Shown here piece by piece: positions 40,796 through 51,246 of a DNA stretch of 64,000 nt (positions are counted from its first letter, which is position 1; each line of letters begins with the position of its first letter). The notes beneath the pieces are model-generated. The model searched no databases. It saw only the letters and a list, made by a program, of their open reading frames with translations, and had not been told where the DNA came from. Position numbers and translations under genes: made by a program. Source of the stretch: Breoghania sp. L-A4 (GTDB lineage Bacteria; Pseudomonadota; Alphaproteobacteria; Rhizobiales; Stappiaceae); assembly GCF_003432385.1 (NCBI RefSeq), contig NZ_CP031841.1, positions 2,953,579 through 3,017,578 of the forward strand, written 5' to 3'.

Positions 40796-43213
40796 TCAGT
40801 CCACCAGGGGCAATTTCGGAACCAGAGACCGGCGTGCCACCCCGGCATCGGGCTCCGGCGTCTTTACCGCTTTCGCGCGGCTTGATGCCGGCTTGCGCTT
40901 GACCGCCGGTTTCTTCGGCTTGACCGGCTGGTCCTCGATGGCTTCCAGATCGAGGCTGGTCTTGCCGTCCTCGCCCGTCACAACCGACACCTTGACCGTG
41001 CCGCCCTTCTTGAGCTTGCCGAACAGCACTTCGTCGGCCAGCGGCCTCTTGATGTGCTCCTGGATGACGCGCGCCAGCGGCCGCGCACCCATACGGTCGT
41101 CGTAGCCCTTCTCGGCCAGCCACTGCACCGCTTCGTCGGTCAGTTCGAACGTCACGCCACGATCGGCCAACTGGGCCTCGAGCTGCATGACGAACTTGGT
41201 GACGATCTGGTGCACGACCTCCGCCGGCAAGTTGCCGAACGCGATGATCGAATCCAGGCGGTTGCGGAACTCGGGCGAGAACAGCTTGTTGATCGCCTCG
41301 GTGTCGTCACCCTCACGCTTGGAGCGTCCGAAGCCGATCGCCTCCTTGGCCATATCGGAGGCGCCCGCATTGGTGGTCATGATCAGGATCACATTGCGGA
41401 AATCGACGGATTTGCCGTTGTGGTCCGTCAGCTTGCCGTGATCCATCACCTGCAGCAGGATGTTGAACAGATCCGGATGCGCCTTCTCGATCTCGTCGAG
41501 CAGCAGCACGCAATGCGGATGCTGGTCGACGCCATCGGTGAGCAAGCCGCCCTGGTCGAAGCCGACGTAGCCCGGCGGCGCGCCAATGAGGCGCGACACG
41601 GTGTGACGCTCCATGTACTCCGACATGTCGAAGCGGATCAGCTCGACGCCGAGCGACGACGCCAGCTGGCGGGCCACTTCCGTCTTGCCGACGCCGGTGG
41701 GGCCGGAGAACAGATACGAGCCGATCGGCTTTTCGGGTTCGCGAAGACCGGCGCGCGCCAGCTTGATGGCGCTCGCCAGCGCGTCGATCGCCGCGTCCTG
41801 GCCGTAGACGACGCGCTTGAGCGATTTCTCCAGATTGGACAACACCTCGGCGTCGTCGCGCGACACGCTCTTGGGTGGAATCCGCGCCATCGTGGCGATC
41901 GCGGCTTCGATTTCCTTCACGCCGATCGTCTTGCGTCGGCGGGATTCCGGCACCAGCATCTGCGAGGCGCCGGTCTCGTCGATCACATCGATGGCCTTGT
42001 CCGGCAACTTGCGGTCGGCGATGTAGCGCGCCGACAATTCCACCGCCGACTTGATGGCGTCGTTGGTGTAGCGGACCTTGTGATAGTCCTCGAAATATGG
42101 CTTCAGCCCCTTCAGGATGGCGATGGCGTCCGGGATCGACGGCTCGTTGACGTCGATCTTCTGGAACCGGCGGACAAGGGCCCGGTCCTTTTCGAAGAAC
42201 TGGCGGTATTCCTTGTAGGTGGTCGAGCCGACGCAGCGGATCGCGCCCGACGCCAGCGCCGGCTTGAGCAGGTTGGAGGCATCCATCGCCCCACCCGAAG
42301 TGGCGCCCGCGCCGATCACCGTGTGGATCTCGTCGATGAACATGATCGCGCCGGGATAGTCCTCGATTTCCTTGACGACCTGCTTCAGCCGCTCCTCGAA
42401 ATCACCGCGATAGCGGGTGCCGGCCAGCAGCGCGCCCATGTCGAGCGAAAAGATCGTGGCGTCCGCGAGCACTTCCGGCACGTCACCCTTGACGATGCGC
42501 CGCGCCAGACCTTCGGCGATCGCCGTCTTGCCGACACCGGGATCGCCGACAAACAGCGGGTTGTTCTTCTGGCGGCGGCACAGGATCTGGATGGTCCGCT
42601 GGATTTCCTTGTCGCGACCGATCAACGGGTCGATCTTGCCCTTGCGGGCCTTCTCGTTGAGGTTGACGCAATAGGCCTCCAGCGCGTCGGACTTCTTCTT
42701 CACGTCCTCGCCATCCTCAACCGTCGCCGCGTCATCCTCCACGCCGTGGGCGGGACGATGCTCCGAACTGCCGGAGCGCTTGGCGATGCCATGCGAGATG
42801 TAATTGACCGCGTCGTAACGGGTCATGTCCTGCTCCTGCAGGAAATAGGCGGCATGGCTTTCGCGCTCGGCGAAGATCGCCACGAGCACGTTGGCGCCGG
42901 TCACCTCTTCGCGGCCGGACGACTGGACGTGAATGACCGCGCGCTGGATGACCCGCTGAAAACCGGCCGTCGGCTTGGAGTCATCGTCGGTGTCATGCAC
43001 GAGATTGTCGAGCTCGGTGTCGATGTACTCGATCAGGCTGCGGCGCAGCAGGTCGATGTCGACATTGCACGCGCGCATGACCGCGGCCGCGTCCTGATCA
43101 TCGAGCAGGGCGAGCAGCAGATGTTCAAGCGTGGCGTACTCCTGGCTTCTCTCGTTGGCCAGCGCCAGCGCCTGGTGGAGTGCCTTCTCAAGGCTGCGGG
43201 AAAATGACGGCAC
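40796..43213 (-). CDS. clpA: ATP-dependent Clp protease ATP-binding subunit ClpA
   Basis: 805-aa AAA+ unfoldase that feeds ClpP. Two N-terminal Clp repeats ([20 protein letters not shown]) precede the first ATPase domain ([15 protein letters not shown] Walker [14 protein letters not shown] Walker B) and the second ([33 protein letters not shown]). An IGF-type loop for ClpP docking is visible as AIGFGRS. The C-terminus has a Lys/Pro-rich extension. It is downstream of clpS, whose product is its adaptor. Confidence 0.97.
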   Translation of the reverse strand: MPSFSRSLEKALHQALALANERSQEYATLEHLLLALLDDQDAAAVMRACNVDIDLLRRSLIEYIDTELDNLVHDTDDDSKPTAGFQRVIQRAVIHVQSSGREEVTGANVLVAIFAERESHAAYFLQEQDMTRYDAVNYISHGIAKRSGSSEHRPAHGVEDDAATVEDGEDVKKKSDALEAYCVNLNEKARKGKIDPLIGRDKEIQRTIQILCRRQKNNPLFVGDPGVGKTAIAEGLARRIVKGDVPEVLADATIFSLDMGALLAGTRYRGDFEERLKQVVKEIEDYPGAIMFIDEIHTVIGAGATSGGAMDASNLLKPALASGAIRCVGSTTYKEYRQFFEKDRALVRRFQKIDVNEPSIPDAIAILKGLKPYFEDYHKVRYTNDAIKSAVELSARYIADRKLPDKAIDVIDETGASQMLVPESRRRKTIGVKEIEAAIATMARIPPKSVSRDDAEVLSNLEKSLKRVVYGQDAAIDALASAIKLARAGLREPEKPIGSYLFSGPTGVGKTEVARQLASSLGVELIRFDMSEYMERHTVSRLIGAPPGYVGFDQGGLLTDGVDQHPHCVLLLDEIEKAHPDLFNILLQVMDHGKLTDHNGKSVDFRNVILIMTTNAGASDMAKEAIGFGRSKREGDDTEAINKLFSPEFRNRLDSIIAFGNLPAEVVHQIVTKFVMQLEAQLADRGVTFELTDEAVQWLAEKGYDDRMGARPLARVIQEHIKRPLADEVLFGKLKKGGTVKVSVVTGEDGKTSLDLEAIEDQPVKPKKPAVKRKPASSRAKAVKTPEPDAGVARRSLVPKLPLVD

Positions 43214-43222
43214 GTGCGTCCC

Positions 43223-43558
43223 CTATTTCTTTTCCATCACGCATTGCAGCGGGTGCTGATGTCTGCGTGCGAAATCCATCACCTGGGTCACTTTCGTTTC
43301 GGCGATTTCGTAGGTGAAAACGCCGCATTCCCCCACCCCATGCTGATGGACATGAAGCATGATGCGGGTCGCGTCGTCCTGATTCTTCTGGAAGAACCGC
43401 TCCAGCACATGGATCACGAATTCCATCGGCGTATAATCATCGTTCAACAGAAGCACGCGGTACATATTCGGCCGTTTGGTCTTCGGCCGCGTCTTGGTTG
43501 CGACGCCAGTGCCGCCATCCGTGCCGCCATCGATATCATCGCGGTTGTTCTTGCTCAT
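43223..43558 (-). CDS. clpS: ClpA adaptor ClpS
   Basis: 111-aa adaptor that delivers N-degron substrates to ClpAP. Core motifs: [20 protein letters not shown], the substrate-pocket [20 protein letters not shown] and the C-terminal [13 protein letters not shown] 43558 is preferred over a TTG 15 bases upstream. It lies 9 bp before clpA, and the pair is an operon. Confidence 0.97.
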   Translation of the reverse strand: MSKNNRDDIDGGTDGGTGVATKTRPKTKRPNMYRVLLLNDDYTPMEFVIHVLERFFQKNQDDATRIMLHVHQHGVGECGVFTYEIAETKVTQVMDFARRHQHPLQCVMEKK

Positions 43559-44070
43559 TCCGTTCCGGCTCAATTATTCTTCCCGGTCCCAGGCGCCCGG
43601 TCCCTGGCGCATGCCGGTCCCCGGGCAGTTCCTGCTTGCAGGCCCGGTTTCAAGGCAGTTCGGGTCCCAGGCCGTCCCGATCCGCACCGATCCAGTCAAA
43701 GCCGACCGGTCAATCCTGCCGTTCCCGCCGCTCCATTGCAATTCGCAATTCTATGAGGACGGCTGCATTCGGCCACACACCCAATCGGAGAGCGCGATCA
43801 GACCGCTGACGAAATCGTCAAGACGGCTCAGTCAAACCGGCCCGAAGGATTGCCCCGCCGGCCGATCCGGCGCGAACCAAATCATGATGTAAGTGCGTCT
43901 ATGGAGAATTGTAAGCCGCTGAACGTCGCGTGCAATGGGAGATGACGCGTTCGGCGAGAAATATTGCGAAATTCCGCGAGCCCGAGACGCGGAAAAATCG
44001 CCCGCGTCCCATCGCAATGGCGCGGAGTACCGCCTTGCCTGTCAGATTTTCCAATAGTCTCTTGCGGACA
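43559..44070. other. Gene-free region upstream of clpS
   Basis: About 510 bp without a plausible gene. The part 43580-43690 is unusual for its repeated GGTCCC/CCCGG words, giving several short inverted repeats such as CCTGCTTGCAGG. The clpS promoter should lie here, but no strong -35/-10 pair was found. Confidence 0.45.
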
Positions 44071-44103
44071 AGAAAAAACCCGGACAAACGCCGGGTTCTT
44101 TCA
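44071..44103 (-). terminator. Intrinsic terminator of the phasin gene
   Basis: Read on the minus strand, AACCCGG-CGTTTGT-CCGGGTT is followed by TTTTCTT: a 7-bp stem and a T-run. It lies about 60 bp past the phasin stop. A second GC-only hairpin (CGCGCGGC-GTGA-GCCGCGCG) sits between them. Confidence 0.85.
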
Positions 44104-44163
44104 AAACGTCAGAACTCTGAGCAGCAGTCGCGCGCGGCGTGAGCCGCGCGTCGCAAGCGCTGC

Positions 44164-44496
44164 CTACTTGGTCGCCTTGCCGAGAGCCGTCTCGTAGGAG
44201 GAGAAAGCCTCACGCGCCAGGTCGACGTACATCTCGTTGATCTTGGTCATCTCGCTGACCATGCCCGAGTAGCTCGTCTTGACGAACTCGCTCTGGGCTT
44301 CAAGCGCCTTGTCCGGGCTCTTGGCCGCGATCACCTTTTCAAAGGCCGCGGTGCCGTCCTCGAGGGACTTCTTCGAGAAATCCGCGTATTCCGTCGCAAT
44401 CGCCTGCAGACCCTTGCTCAAAGAGCCGAAGCTCTTCATCGCCTGGTCCATGCTGTCCTTGCTGACCTTCTGAATATCTTCAAAGCCGTTAATCAT
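44164..44496 (-). CDS. Phasin family protein
   Basis: 110-aa helical protein of the phasin_2 type, which coats polyhydroxyalkanoate granules. Sequence features: MINGFEDIQKVSKDSMDQAM, LQAIATEYADFSKKSLEDGT and SEMTKINEMYVDLAREAFSS. ATG 44496 follows an AAGGG site. A role in PHA storage is inferred from the family; no PHA synthase is nearby. Confidence 0.9.
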   Translation of the reverse strand: MINGFEDIQKVSKDSMDQAMKSFGSLSKGLQAIATEYADFSKKSLEDGTAAFEKVIAAKSPDKALEAQSEFVKTSYSGMVSEMTKINEMYVDLAREAFSSYETALGKATK

Positions 44497-44914
44497 GGTC
44501 CGGTACCCTTTTCGAATTGGAGCGCCAGATTCATTTAACTCTGCGAGCGCTCGATCATTGAACAATTCGGAATGTATGTGCACCGCACAATAATGTCAAG
44601 AGATTTATGTTGCGGTGCAATATTAAAGAAAGTGTCGCACCACGGCACGTTTTCTCGCCTCCCTCCAGCCGGCTTTACACAATCGTAACCGCGTTTCGGC
44701 ATTGTGCGCTGACAGGGACTGGCACCAGCGGGATGACGCCCGCGACTTGAGGTCACCACGAAGGTTCGACATTTTCCCACAGGCGCATTCAATGTGAATC
44801 ACGCCCGGGAGGGCCAGAGTTGCAGGTCTCGGCCTGTGTGTGCCAAAGCGTAACGATCAAGTCCGCTCCGCGGTCCGCCCGCCGCAAGCCGGACAGTTCG
44901 AAGTGAGTTCATAC
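44497..44914. other. Divergent intergenic region between phasin and D,D-carboxypeptidase genes
   Basis: 418 bp with no gene. The half next to the phasin gene is AT-rich (around 44560-44640) and probably contains its promoter. No clear operator palindrome was recognised. Confidence 0.45.
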
Positions 44915-46667
44915 ATGTTATCGCGCGTAATTCGTTCCGGAACCGCCCTCAAGAAAGCGCTGCGTGCGCTCGCGGTTCTCGGTGTCGCCGTCGTGGCCTG
45001 TGGTCTGACGCCGCTCCAGGCACAAGCGAACTCCAAATACGCAGGTATTGTCGTCGACGCGAAGACGGGCAAGGTCCTCTATTCGAGTTCGGCCGACGCC
45101 AGGCGTTATCCGGCATCCACGACCAAGATCATGACGCTCTACATCCTCTTCGAGGAACTCGATGCCGGCGGACTGACTCTCAACACGATGCTCAAAGCCT
45201 CCGCCAATTCGGCCGCCGAAGCGCCGTCGAAAATCGGCCTCAAGGCTGGTCAGACAATATCGGTAAAGGACGCCATCGGCGCGCTGGTCACCAAGTCGGC
45301 CAACGATGTCGCCACCACGGTGGCCGAAAACATCGCAGGGTCCGAGGCAGCCTTCGCCCGGCGCATGACGAGCACCGCCCACAGGTTGGGCATGAGCCAC
45401 ACCCAGTTCCGCAATGCGCATGGCCTGCCGAACTCCCAGCAATATACCACGGCGCGCGACCTCGCGACCCTCGGCCGGGCGATCCAGGACCACTTCCCGA
45501 AGTACTACAAGTACTTCTCCATGCGCTCCTATTCGATCGGAGGGCGCCGGTACGGCAACCACAACAAGCTTCTGGGCCACGTGAAGGGCGTCGACGGCAT
45601 CAAGACAGGCTACACCCGCGCCTCGGGCTTCAACTTGGTCTCCTCGGTGCACCACCGCGACCGGCACATCGTCGCCGTTGTCCTGGGAGGCCGAACCGGC
45701 CGCACACGCGATGCACAGATGAAGAAACTGATCGCCGCGTATCTGCCCAAGGCAAGCTCCGGCAAGCGCACGGTTCCCTTGATGGCCGGCCGCGCCGCGA
45801 ACTACGTGGTCATCGCCAACGCGCCGCTGCCGCCCGCAAAGCCGGCGATTCAGTTCGCAGAGGCGCCAAAGGCCATTCCGGTCGCCGCGCCAGAACTGGC
45901 CGTGGCAAGCGCCGCCCTGCGATTCCGCCCGTGCCGCCGCGCCCCAACGAAATCAGCGAAGGCGATGCCGGTGAACTCACCGTCGCCTCGATCGGCAAGA
46001 TCCCGACACCGACCGCCCGCATCGCCGCCGCGCATTCCCTTGAATTGGGCGCCACGAGCAAGGGGCCGCTGCGCCTCGATACCGCGATCGCAACGCCGAA
46101 ACGGCAGCCGATGCCGGGCGAGCCCCGGCCGCCAACGGCAAGCCGCGCGAGATGCTTCTGGCGATGGCGCCACCGGCCAATATTCCAGGCGCCGCGGAGC
46201 GCGCGGTGGATCAGCTTGCGATCAGCAAGCCGCAAACGGTCCAGGCCCGAGCACCGGTCCAGGCGGGTTCTTTGCTGCCGCTGACAACCGGCTCCGCGAA
46301 GGCCGCTCCCGCCATGCCCATCAAGCAGGTACGCACCACGACCATCACAGTTGCCTCGAACACGCCCGCCACAGCCGCCTCGAGCACGCCCGCGCCCGAA
46401 AAGGCGAAGCCGACGCCGCCCTCGGGCTGGCAGGTGCAGATCGCGGCCGCGGAGAGCGAGGAAGGCGCGCTCGATCTTCTGAAGAAGGCGCAGGCCAAGG
46501 CGGGCGACGCGCTTGCCGGCAGCGCGCTCTACACCGAAACCGTCGAGGCCAGTGGCTCAACCCTGTATCGCGCCCGGTTCGTCGGATTTGACTCAAAGGC
46601 ATCGGCGAAGGCCGCCTGCCGTTCGCTGAAGAAAGCCAAGTTCGCCTGCTATCACCTGCATCCATAA
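44915..46667 (+). CDS. D-alanyl-D-alanine carboxypeptidase with C-terminal SPOR domain, two frame breaks
   Basis: The repaired product is 584 aa. A signal peptide (ALAVLGVAVVACGLTPLQAQ) is followed by the peptidase S11 domain with SxxK in YPASTTKIMTLY, SxN in TKSANDVATT and KTG in DGIKTGYTRA. A long Pro/Ala linker leads to a SPOR-like domain (SGWQVQIAAAESEEGALDLL, YRARFVGFDSKASAKAACRS). SPOR binds denuded glycan strands at division sites. The frame is lost at CCC 45915-45917 and CCCC 46123-46126; adding one C to each restores continuity. Confidence 0.9.
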
Positions 46668-46678
46668 TGTGTATCTGA

Positions 46679-46716
46679 ATCAGTAATGTGTACCGGCATC
46701 AGTAATGCGTACCGGA
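46679..46716. repeat. Tandem 19-bp repeat between convergent genes
   Basis: Two adjacent copies, ATCAGTAATGTGTACCGGC and ATCAGTAATGCGTACCGGA, with a degenerate third copy just upstream (ATAATGTGTATCTGA, 46664-46678). The stop codons of both convergent genes lie within or beside the repeat array. Confidence 0.7.
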
Positions 46717-47425
46717 GGACCCATGTCTCCTCAAAAGCCTGTCTTTGGCCTCGTTGATTTTGGCCGCAAGGAACGTCGTTCCTCCCTGGTCGGGGTGCAG
46801 CCTTTTCATAAGGCGTCGATGCGCTTCCCGGACTTCCGCCTCACCGGCGCCGGGCGCAAGCCCAAGAACCTGGTAGGCCTCCTCATCGGTCATGGGGCCC
46901 GCGCTCGTCGCTGCGCCCTGCCCCGATGCGCCATTCGCCTCGAAGTCTTCACGCCATCCGGGCATCCGGCGATCAAGATAGGCTTCGAGTAGCGCGACGC
47001 TCTGCGCGTCGGCCGCGATTTCGCTGAGCAGCGCCTGCAGGTCGTCGGGCGCCAGATCGTCAAGCGCGCGGCCCTCGAAACTTCCCGCGATCACCATGCC
47101 GGTCAGCGTGCCGCTGTCGTGATCGAGCTCCATTTCCAACATTGCGGAACGCACCTGCGACCGCTGTCCGCCGGAATGGCTCCCCCGCCGACACGGCCAA
47201 AGCCAGGCACGCCGCCCCAGCCGAGCAGCGACAGGGCGAAGGCCCCAAGCGGCAATGCGAAGGCCCAGCGGCCGGTGAAGACCAGCACGCCCGCCACGGC
47301 GAGCATCGCCAGCCCGGCGGCAACGCGCATTTGCCCGGCGAGCCGGCGCGGATCCGCCTGCACGAAGGCGTTGACCGCGACCAGCCCAGAAACAGCGCCG
47401 CGACACCAAAAAAGAAAAGTCCCAT
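46699..47425 (-). CDS. Membrane-anchored DnaJ-like protein, two frame breaks
   Basis: The repaired product is 242 aa. It has hydrophobic segments at the N-terminus ([14 protein letters not shown], then [20 protein letters not shown]), a middle region ([20 protein letters not shown]) and a C-terminal J-domain of the TIM14/PAM18 type: [40 protein letters not shown] with the HPD motif. The frame is lost at + strand CCC 47385-47387 and C5 47182-47186, one base missing each. It is 6 bp after the VWA gene. Probably a co-chaperone for DnaK at the membrane. Confidence 0.82.
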
Positions 47426-47431
47426 GTCGCT

Positions 47432-48158
47432 CTACCGCAATTGTTCGATGAGGAGCCGCGCGCCTGCGCCACCCCGGTTGCCCATGTCGGCGAGCGCCTT
47501 GCGCCCACCGGCGGCGTATACAGCGACCGCCCTCAGGAGATCGCGCAGTTCCTTCGCGGACGCCGAGCTGAAACGGCAGTAGGCGCCGTTGGTCAGCCGG
47601 GCGATCTCGCGAAACGCCGCCTCCGCCGCGGAATCGTGCCCTTCCTGAAACATGAAGGCGGGCACGCCGAGCAGGCCCAGTTCCCCGCCTTCGCGCACAG
47701 TGAATCGACACTCTCCTCCATGCAGTCGCCCACATAAACCAGCGCTTGCACCTTGCGCGCGCGCGTCTCGCTTGCGGCATGCTTGAGAACCTTGCCGATC
47801 TGCGTGTGCCCGCCGCGGCAATCGATCCGCGTCATCAGGCTGGCCAGCCCTTGGCGTTGCCGACCCATTTGCTGGCCCGGCATTCCCCGAACCCCCGGAA
47901 ATACACAAGCTGGATATCGAGCCCGCCGATGCGCCCGGCCTCCTCAAACATCTCCGCCTGAATGGAACAGGCGCGGTCCCAGGTCGGCTGGCGGCTCATC
48001 GTCGCGTCGAGCGCAAAGATCAGCCGGCCGTTACCGTCGGCCTTCGGCGCGAATGTCCGCGTCCGCTGCACGAAGGCGTCCACCTCGGCGGAACTGGAGG
48101 GAGATGTGACCTTCGTCGCCGCGGTTTTGGTGCGTGTGGGTGTCTTCGGATCCGCCAT
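47432..48158 (-). CDS. VWA domain protein, two frame breaks
   Basis: The repaired product is 242 aa, with a von Willebrand A fold: [20 protein letters not shown] (MIDAS-like DxxxS start), a central [34 protein letters not shown], then [20 protein letters not shown] and the C-terminal [18 protein letters not shown]. The frame breaks at + strand CCC 47848-47850 and CCCC 47683-47686. It forms a two-gene unit with the DnaJ-like gene, a pairing seen in related genomes. Function unknown. Confidence 0.82.
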
Positions 48159-48326
48159 ACCGTGCCGCGTTCCTCTTTCGGGTTTTCTAAATGTGGCGCG
48201 ATGTCACCGCTGCCGCAAGGATGCCGATCACAAAACCTGACATTCCAGCGGCTTATCACCCGTGCAATCCGATCGCCCGTCTGTTAAATCATCGCCCGAC
48301 GGGCATCAGATTTCGAGAGACCTTCC

Positions 48327-49192
48327 ATGACTTCGGACACGCCTTCGGCAACCGCGCCGGCCATCATCCGAACCATTGCCGCGCTTCAGGCCTGGTCCGA
48401 CGAGCAAAAGAAAAACGGTCACCGCATCGCCATGGTGCCGACCATGGGGGCGCTGCATGCCGGTCATCTGGCGCTGGTCGAAGAGGCGTCGAAACTGGCC
48501 GATCGCGTCATCGTGACGATCTTCGTCAATCCGACGCAATTCGCGCCGGGTGAGGATCTCGACGCCTATCCGCGCACCGAAGCCCGCGACATCGCCAAGC
48601 TGAAGCCACTGGGCGTCGATGTGGTCTTCGCGCCCAACGCCAGAGAGATGTATCCGCAAGGCTTCGCGACGGAGATAGTCGTTGGGGCCCCTCGCTCGGG
48701 CTTGAAACAGATTTCCGGCCGCATTTCTTCAAGGGCGTCGCCACGATCGTCGCCAAGCTGCTTAGCGCCGGGCGACCGGACATGGCGATCTTTGGCGAGA
48801 AGGACTATCAGCAGCTTCTGGTGATCCGGCAGATGGTCCGCGATCTCAATCTGGGCATCGAGATCCGCGGCGCAACCACCATCCGCGAGGCCGATGGCTT
48901 GGCCCTGTCGTCGCGCAACGCCTACCTGAGCGCCGAGGAACGCGCCACCGCGGCCATCCTGCCGGCAACGCTCAAGTCACTCATCGGACGGTTGAAGACG
49001 GGCACGGATGCGGCAACAGCCTTGGGCGATGGCCGCGCAGCACTGGAAGCCGCCGGCTTCAATGTCGACTATCTCGCGCTGCGCGACGCGGAGACGCTTG
49101 CGGCGATCGACACGCCCGGTGATCGCCCGATGCGCGTGCTCGCCGCCGTCCGTATCGGCACGACGCGGCTGATCGACAACATGCCGGTGTAG
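48327..49192 (+). CDS. panC: Pantoate-beta-alanine ligase, frame break
   Basis: The repaired product is 288 aa. It makes pantothenate from pantoate, beta-alanine and ATP. Motifs: VPTMGALHAGHLALVEEA (HIGH-like), TIFVNPTQFAPGEDLDAYPR, then PHFFKGVATIVAKL, FGEKDYQQLLVIRQMV and LALSSRNAYLS (KMSKS-like). The frame is lost after VVG; adding one G to GGGG at 48684-48687 reads VVGGPSLGLETDFRPHFF. panB is not adjacent. Confidence 0.94.
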
Positions 49193-49204
49193 GGAAGCCG
49201 CAGC

Positions 49205-49645
49205 CTAAAGCAGACCCAGTTTCGCCAGTTCGCGCTGCATCTCAATGGGCATTTCGTCGTCACCCGTGGATTTGCGGATGTCCGGTGGCGCATCGTCGCT
49301 CGTGAGATAGCGCCAGCCCTGAAACGGCCTACGGGGCTGCATGCGGGTGAGCACCAGCTTCGGCTCCAGCACCAGATCGCAGCGCTTGATTCCGGCCTCG
49401 TCCTTGAACGGGCGGATGTCCACAAGCCGCTGGCGCACCTGAATTTTGCCCTTGATCACCCAGTAGAGCGAGCCGCCGTCCAGCAACTCATCGCGCCGCG
49501 TGGGCACCATGCGGGTCGTGTGCGTGCGCTCGAAATCGATTCCCTGAGCGCGTGCCTCGTCGCGGCGGAAATCAGCCCAGGCCTTGAGGTCCTCGACCGA
49601 ATCGACGCCGACGCACAATTTCACCAGGTTCAGGGTCATGCCCAT
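49205..49645 (-). CDS. DUF1489 family protein
   Basis: 146-aa protein of a conserved alphaproteobacterial family. Typical segments: LNLVKLCVGVDSVEDLKAW, THTTRMVPTRRDELLDGGSL, YWVIKGKIQVRQ and FQGWRYL. Start MGMTLN at 49645 or MTLN six bases on. Function unknown. It converges on panC with 12 bp between the stops. Confidence 0.88.
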   Translation of the reverse strand: MGMTLNLVKLCVGVDSVEDLKAWADFRRDEARAQGIDFERTHTTRMVPTRRDELLDGGSLYWVIKGKIQVRQRLVDIRPFKDEAGIKRCDLVLEPKLVLTRMQPRRPFQGWRYLTSDDAPPDIRKSTGDDEMPIEMQRELAKLGLL

Positions 49646-49714
49646 GATTTAGCAGGCGGGCGGCCGTGGCAAAGCGCTACGGCGGTTGTGCACAGGCCGC
49701 CCCGTCAGGCGCGT

Positions 49715-50239
49715 CTATTGCGGATCGGCGACCATCTGACCGGGTGGCAGAATGCGGCTGATGAAGGTCGGCACGACGTCACCGGGACCGAACGGACCCG
49801 GGACCTCGTTCGACACCGCAGGTAAGGTTTTCAGATAGAGCACAATCGCCATCGCGTCGTCCGGCGTCAGTTGGGCGAAGGAGCGCCAGGGCATCGCCGG
49901 CGCCAACATGCGCCCGTCGGGGCGTTCGCCGGTCTGAAGCGCGGTGACGATCTGCTCGTTCGTCCAGTCGCCCAGCCCGGTCTCCTTGTCCGGCGTAAGA
50001 TTCGGCCCCGCGAAGGCACCCATACCCGGGATTTCAAAGGCGACCTCGGAACCGCTCAACATGTGCGCCATATCGGGCTTGCCGAAGAAATACCCCGGCG
50101 TGTGGCAATCATTGCAACCCATGAGCGCCACGAGGTACTTGCCGCGCTCGACCGCCTCGTCGGCGCGCGCCGATCCTACCGACAGCGTCACTGCGAGACC
50201 GGCAAGCGCCGCAAGCATCGAAACAAATCTGGATTTCAT
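49715..50239 (-). CDS. Periplasmic cytochrome c
   Basis: 174-aa class I c-type cytochrome. A signal peptide (SMLAALAGLAVTLSVGSARA) precedes RGKYLVALMGCNDCHTPGYF, with the haem motif CNDCH, and the axial Met is probably in LAPAMPWRSF. The start is ATG 50239 (MKSRF). Similar small cytochromes act with alcohol or aldehyde dehydrogenases, but no such partner is visible here. Confidence 0.88.
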   Translation of the reverse strand: MKSRFVSMLAALAGLAVTLSVGSARADEAVERGKYLVALMGCNDCHTPGYFFGKPDMAHMLSGSEVAFEIPGMGAFAGPNLTPDKETGLGDWTNEQIVTALQTGERPDGRMLAPAMPWRSFAQLTPDDAMAIVLYLKTLPAVSNEVPGPFGPGDVVPTFISRILPPGQMVADPQ

Positions 50240-50365
50240 GGATATCCCCATTTCTGTCACCGGACATCGTGTCCGGCGCCAATAGCCTTGCGGTATTGGC
50301 GGATTTGACGCTGTGATATCCGTCACGCATTCGATCCCCGGACCGCAAATATCAGAAGACCCAGC

Positions 50366-50690
50366 CTATTGCTCGAGTGTCGCCAATTCTTCCAGCGCCA
50401 CCACCGCCGCACCTTGGGCGACCTGATTGCCGACCGTGTGCGCCCGTTACGCGGGCGGCGACCGAATGCTCCATCTTCACCGCCTCGACGATAAACAACG
50501 GCTCGCCGCGGAGAGCCGCCGACGGCTCGTCAAAACGACGATCACCTTGCCGTGCATTGGGGTGCACCATACCACGCCCATCCACGTCCTTCGCGTCACG
50601 AGCAAGCGCATCGGTGAGTTCGACCTTGATGGCGCGGCCGCGTTCCAGCGCAGAGACGGCATCGCCCGCGGCTCAAGCCGCGTGCGCGCC
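50366..50690 (-). pseudogene. Decayed copy of the mccA 3' end (biotin carrier domain fragment)
   Basis: The minus strand encodes, in broken frames, MHGKVIVVL, GEPLFIVEAVKMEHSV (biotinylation motif, Val for the usual Met) and VGNQVAQGAAVVALEE before a stop at 50366-50368. Nucleotides match the 3' end of mccA at 51828-52150 closely; for example CGCATCGGTGAGTTCGACCT is present in both. It lacks the biotin carboxylase part and carries deletions and frameshifts inside the biotin-carrier domain, so it is a truncated, decaying duplicate. It is separated from the intact copy by two coiled-coil genes. Confidence 0.85.
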
Positions 50691-50838
50691 TCTATCCACC
50701 GCAATCAGCAACAATGGAACTCGAAACCGGTCCGAGGCGTTGTTCTAACTCAATGCACCGTACGTGGTTTCATGATCCTTTGAGGCTGAGCTCTCCAGGG
50801 AGGACACCCGTACACCGCAGGAAACGGAGACGAGAAAA

Positions 50839-51126
50839 ATGAGCATGAAAGACGCATACGAAGCCAAGCTTCAGGCACGGCTTGACGAATGGAACGCGGA
50901 AATCGACCGCCTCAAGGCAAAGGCCGACGAAGCCCAGGCGGATGCACAGATCGCGTACAACAAGCAGATCGACCAGTTGCGCGAGCAACAAAAGGACGCG
51001 CAAGCAAAGCTCGAGGAGTTGCAGCGTACCAGCGAGACGGCCTGGGAGGATCTCAAGGCCGGCATGGAGAGCGCCTGGGACAGCCTCGAAAACGCCGTGC
51101 GCACAGCGACATCCCGGTTCGGATAA
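50839..51126 (+). CDS. Coiled-coil protein, sll1863 stress-response family-like
   Basis: 95-aa acidic helical protein without signal peptide: MSMKDAYEAKLQARLDEWNA, IDRLKAKADEAQADAQ, QIDQLREQQKDAQAKLEEL and the C-terminal AWEDLKAGMESAWDSLENAV. This layout matches the sll1863-type stress-response proteins. Tryptophan spacing in the C-terminal part suggests amphipathic helices. It is followed by a secreted relative. Confidence 0.8.
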   Translation: MSMKDAYEAKLQARLDEWNAEIDRLKAKADEAQADAQIAYNKQIDQLREQQKDAQAKLEELQRTSETAWEDLKAGMESAWDSLENAVRTATSRFG

Positions 51127-51246
51127 GCCGGCCGTTCTGGCGCAAGAGACATGCGGGACGCAATTCGGAGCCAAGGCACCGCTTTCCAGCCCGGACGGGC
51201 ACGGCCGGGCAAAGGAGGATTCAACAACACGGAGAAACTCGAAGAT

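Noticed and set aside
41054-43207. 717-aa open frame antisense to clpA
   Set aside because: It is the mirror frame of a strongly conserved ClpA gene; its composition is Arg/His/Gly-rich with no domain. The same applies to other long antisense frames, such as 18554-20779, 25327-26841, 52394-53752 and 59688-60839.
50352-50585. Functional small biotin carrier protein
   Set aside because: The frame holds EAVKMEH, but the flanking parts of the domain are split over several frames and shortened relative to mccA, so it is a remnant.
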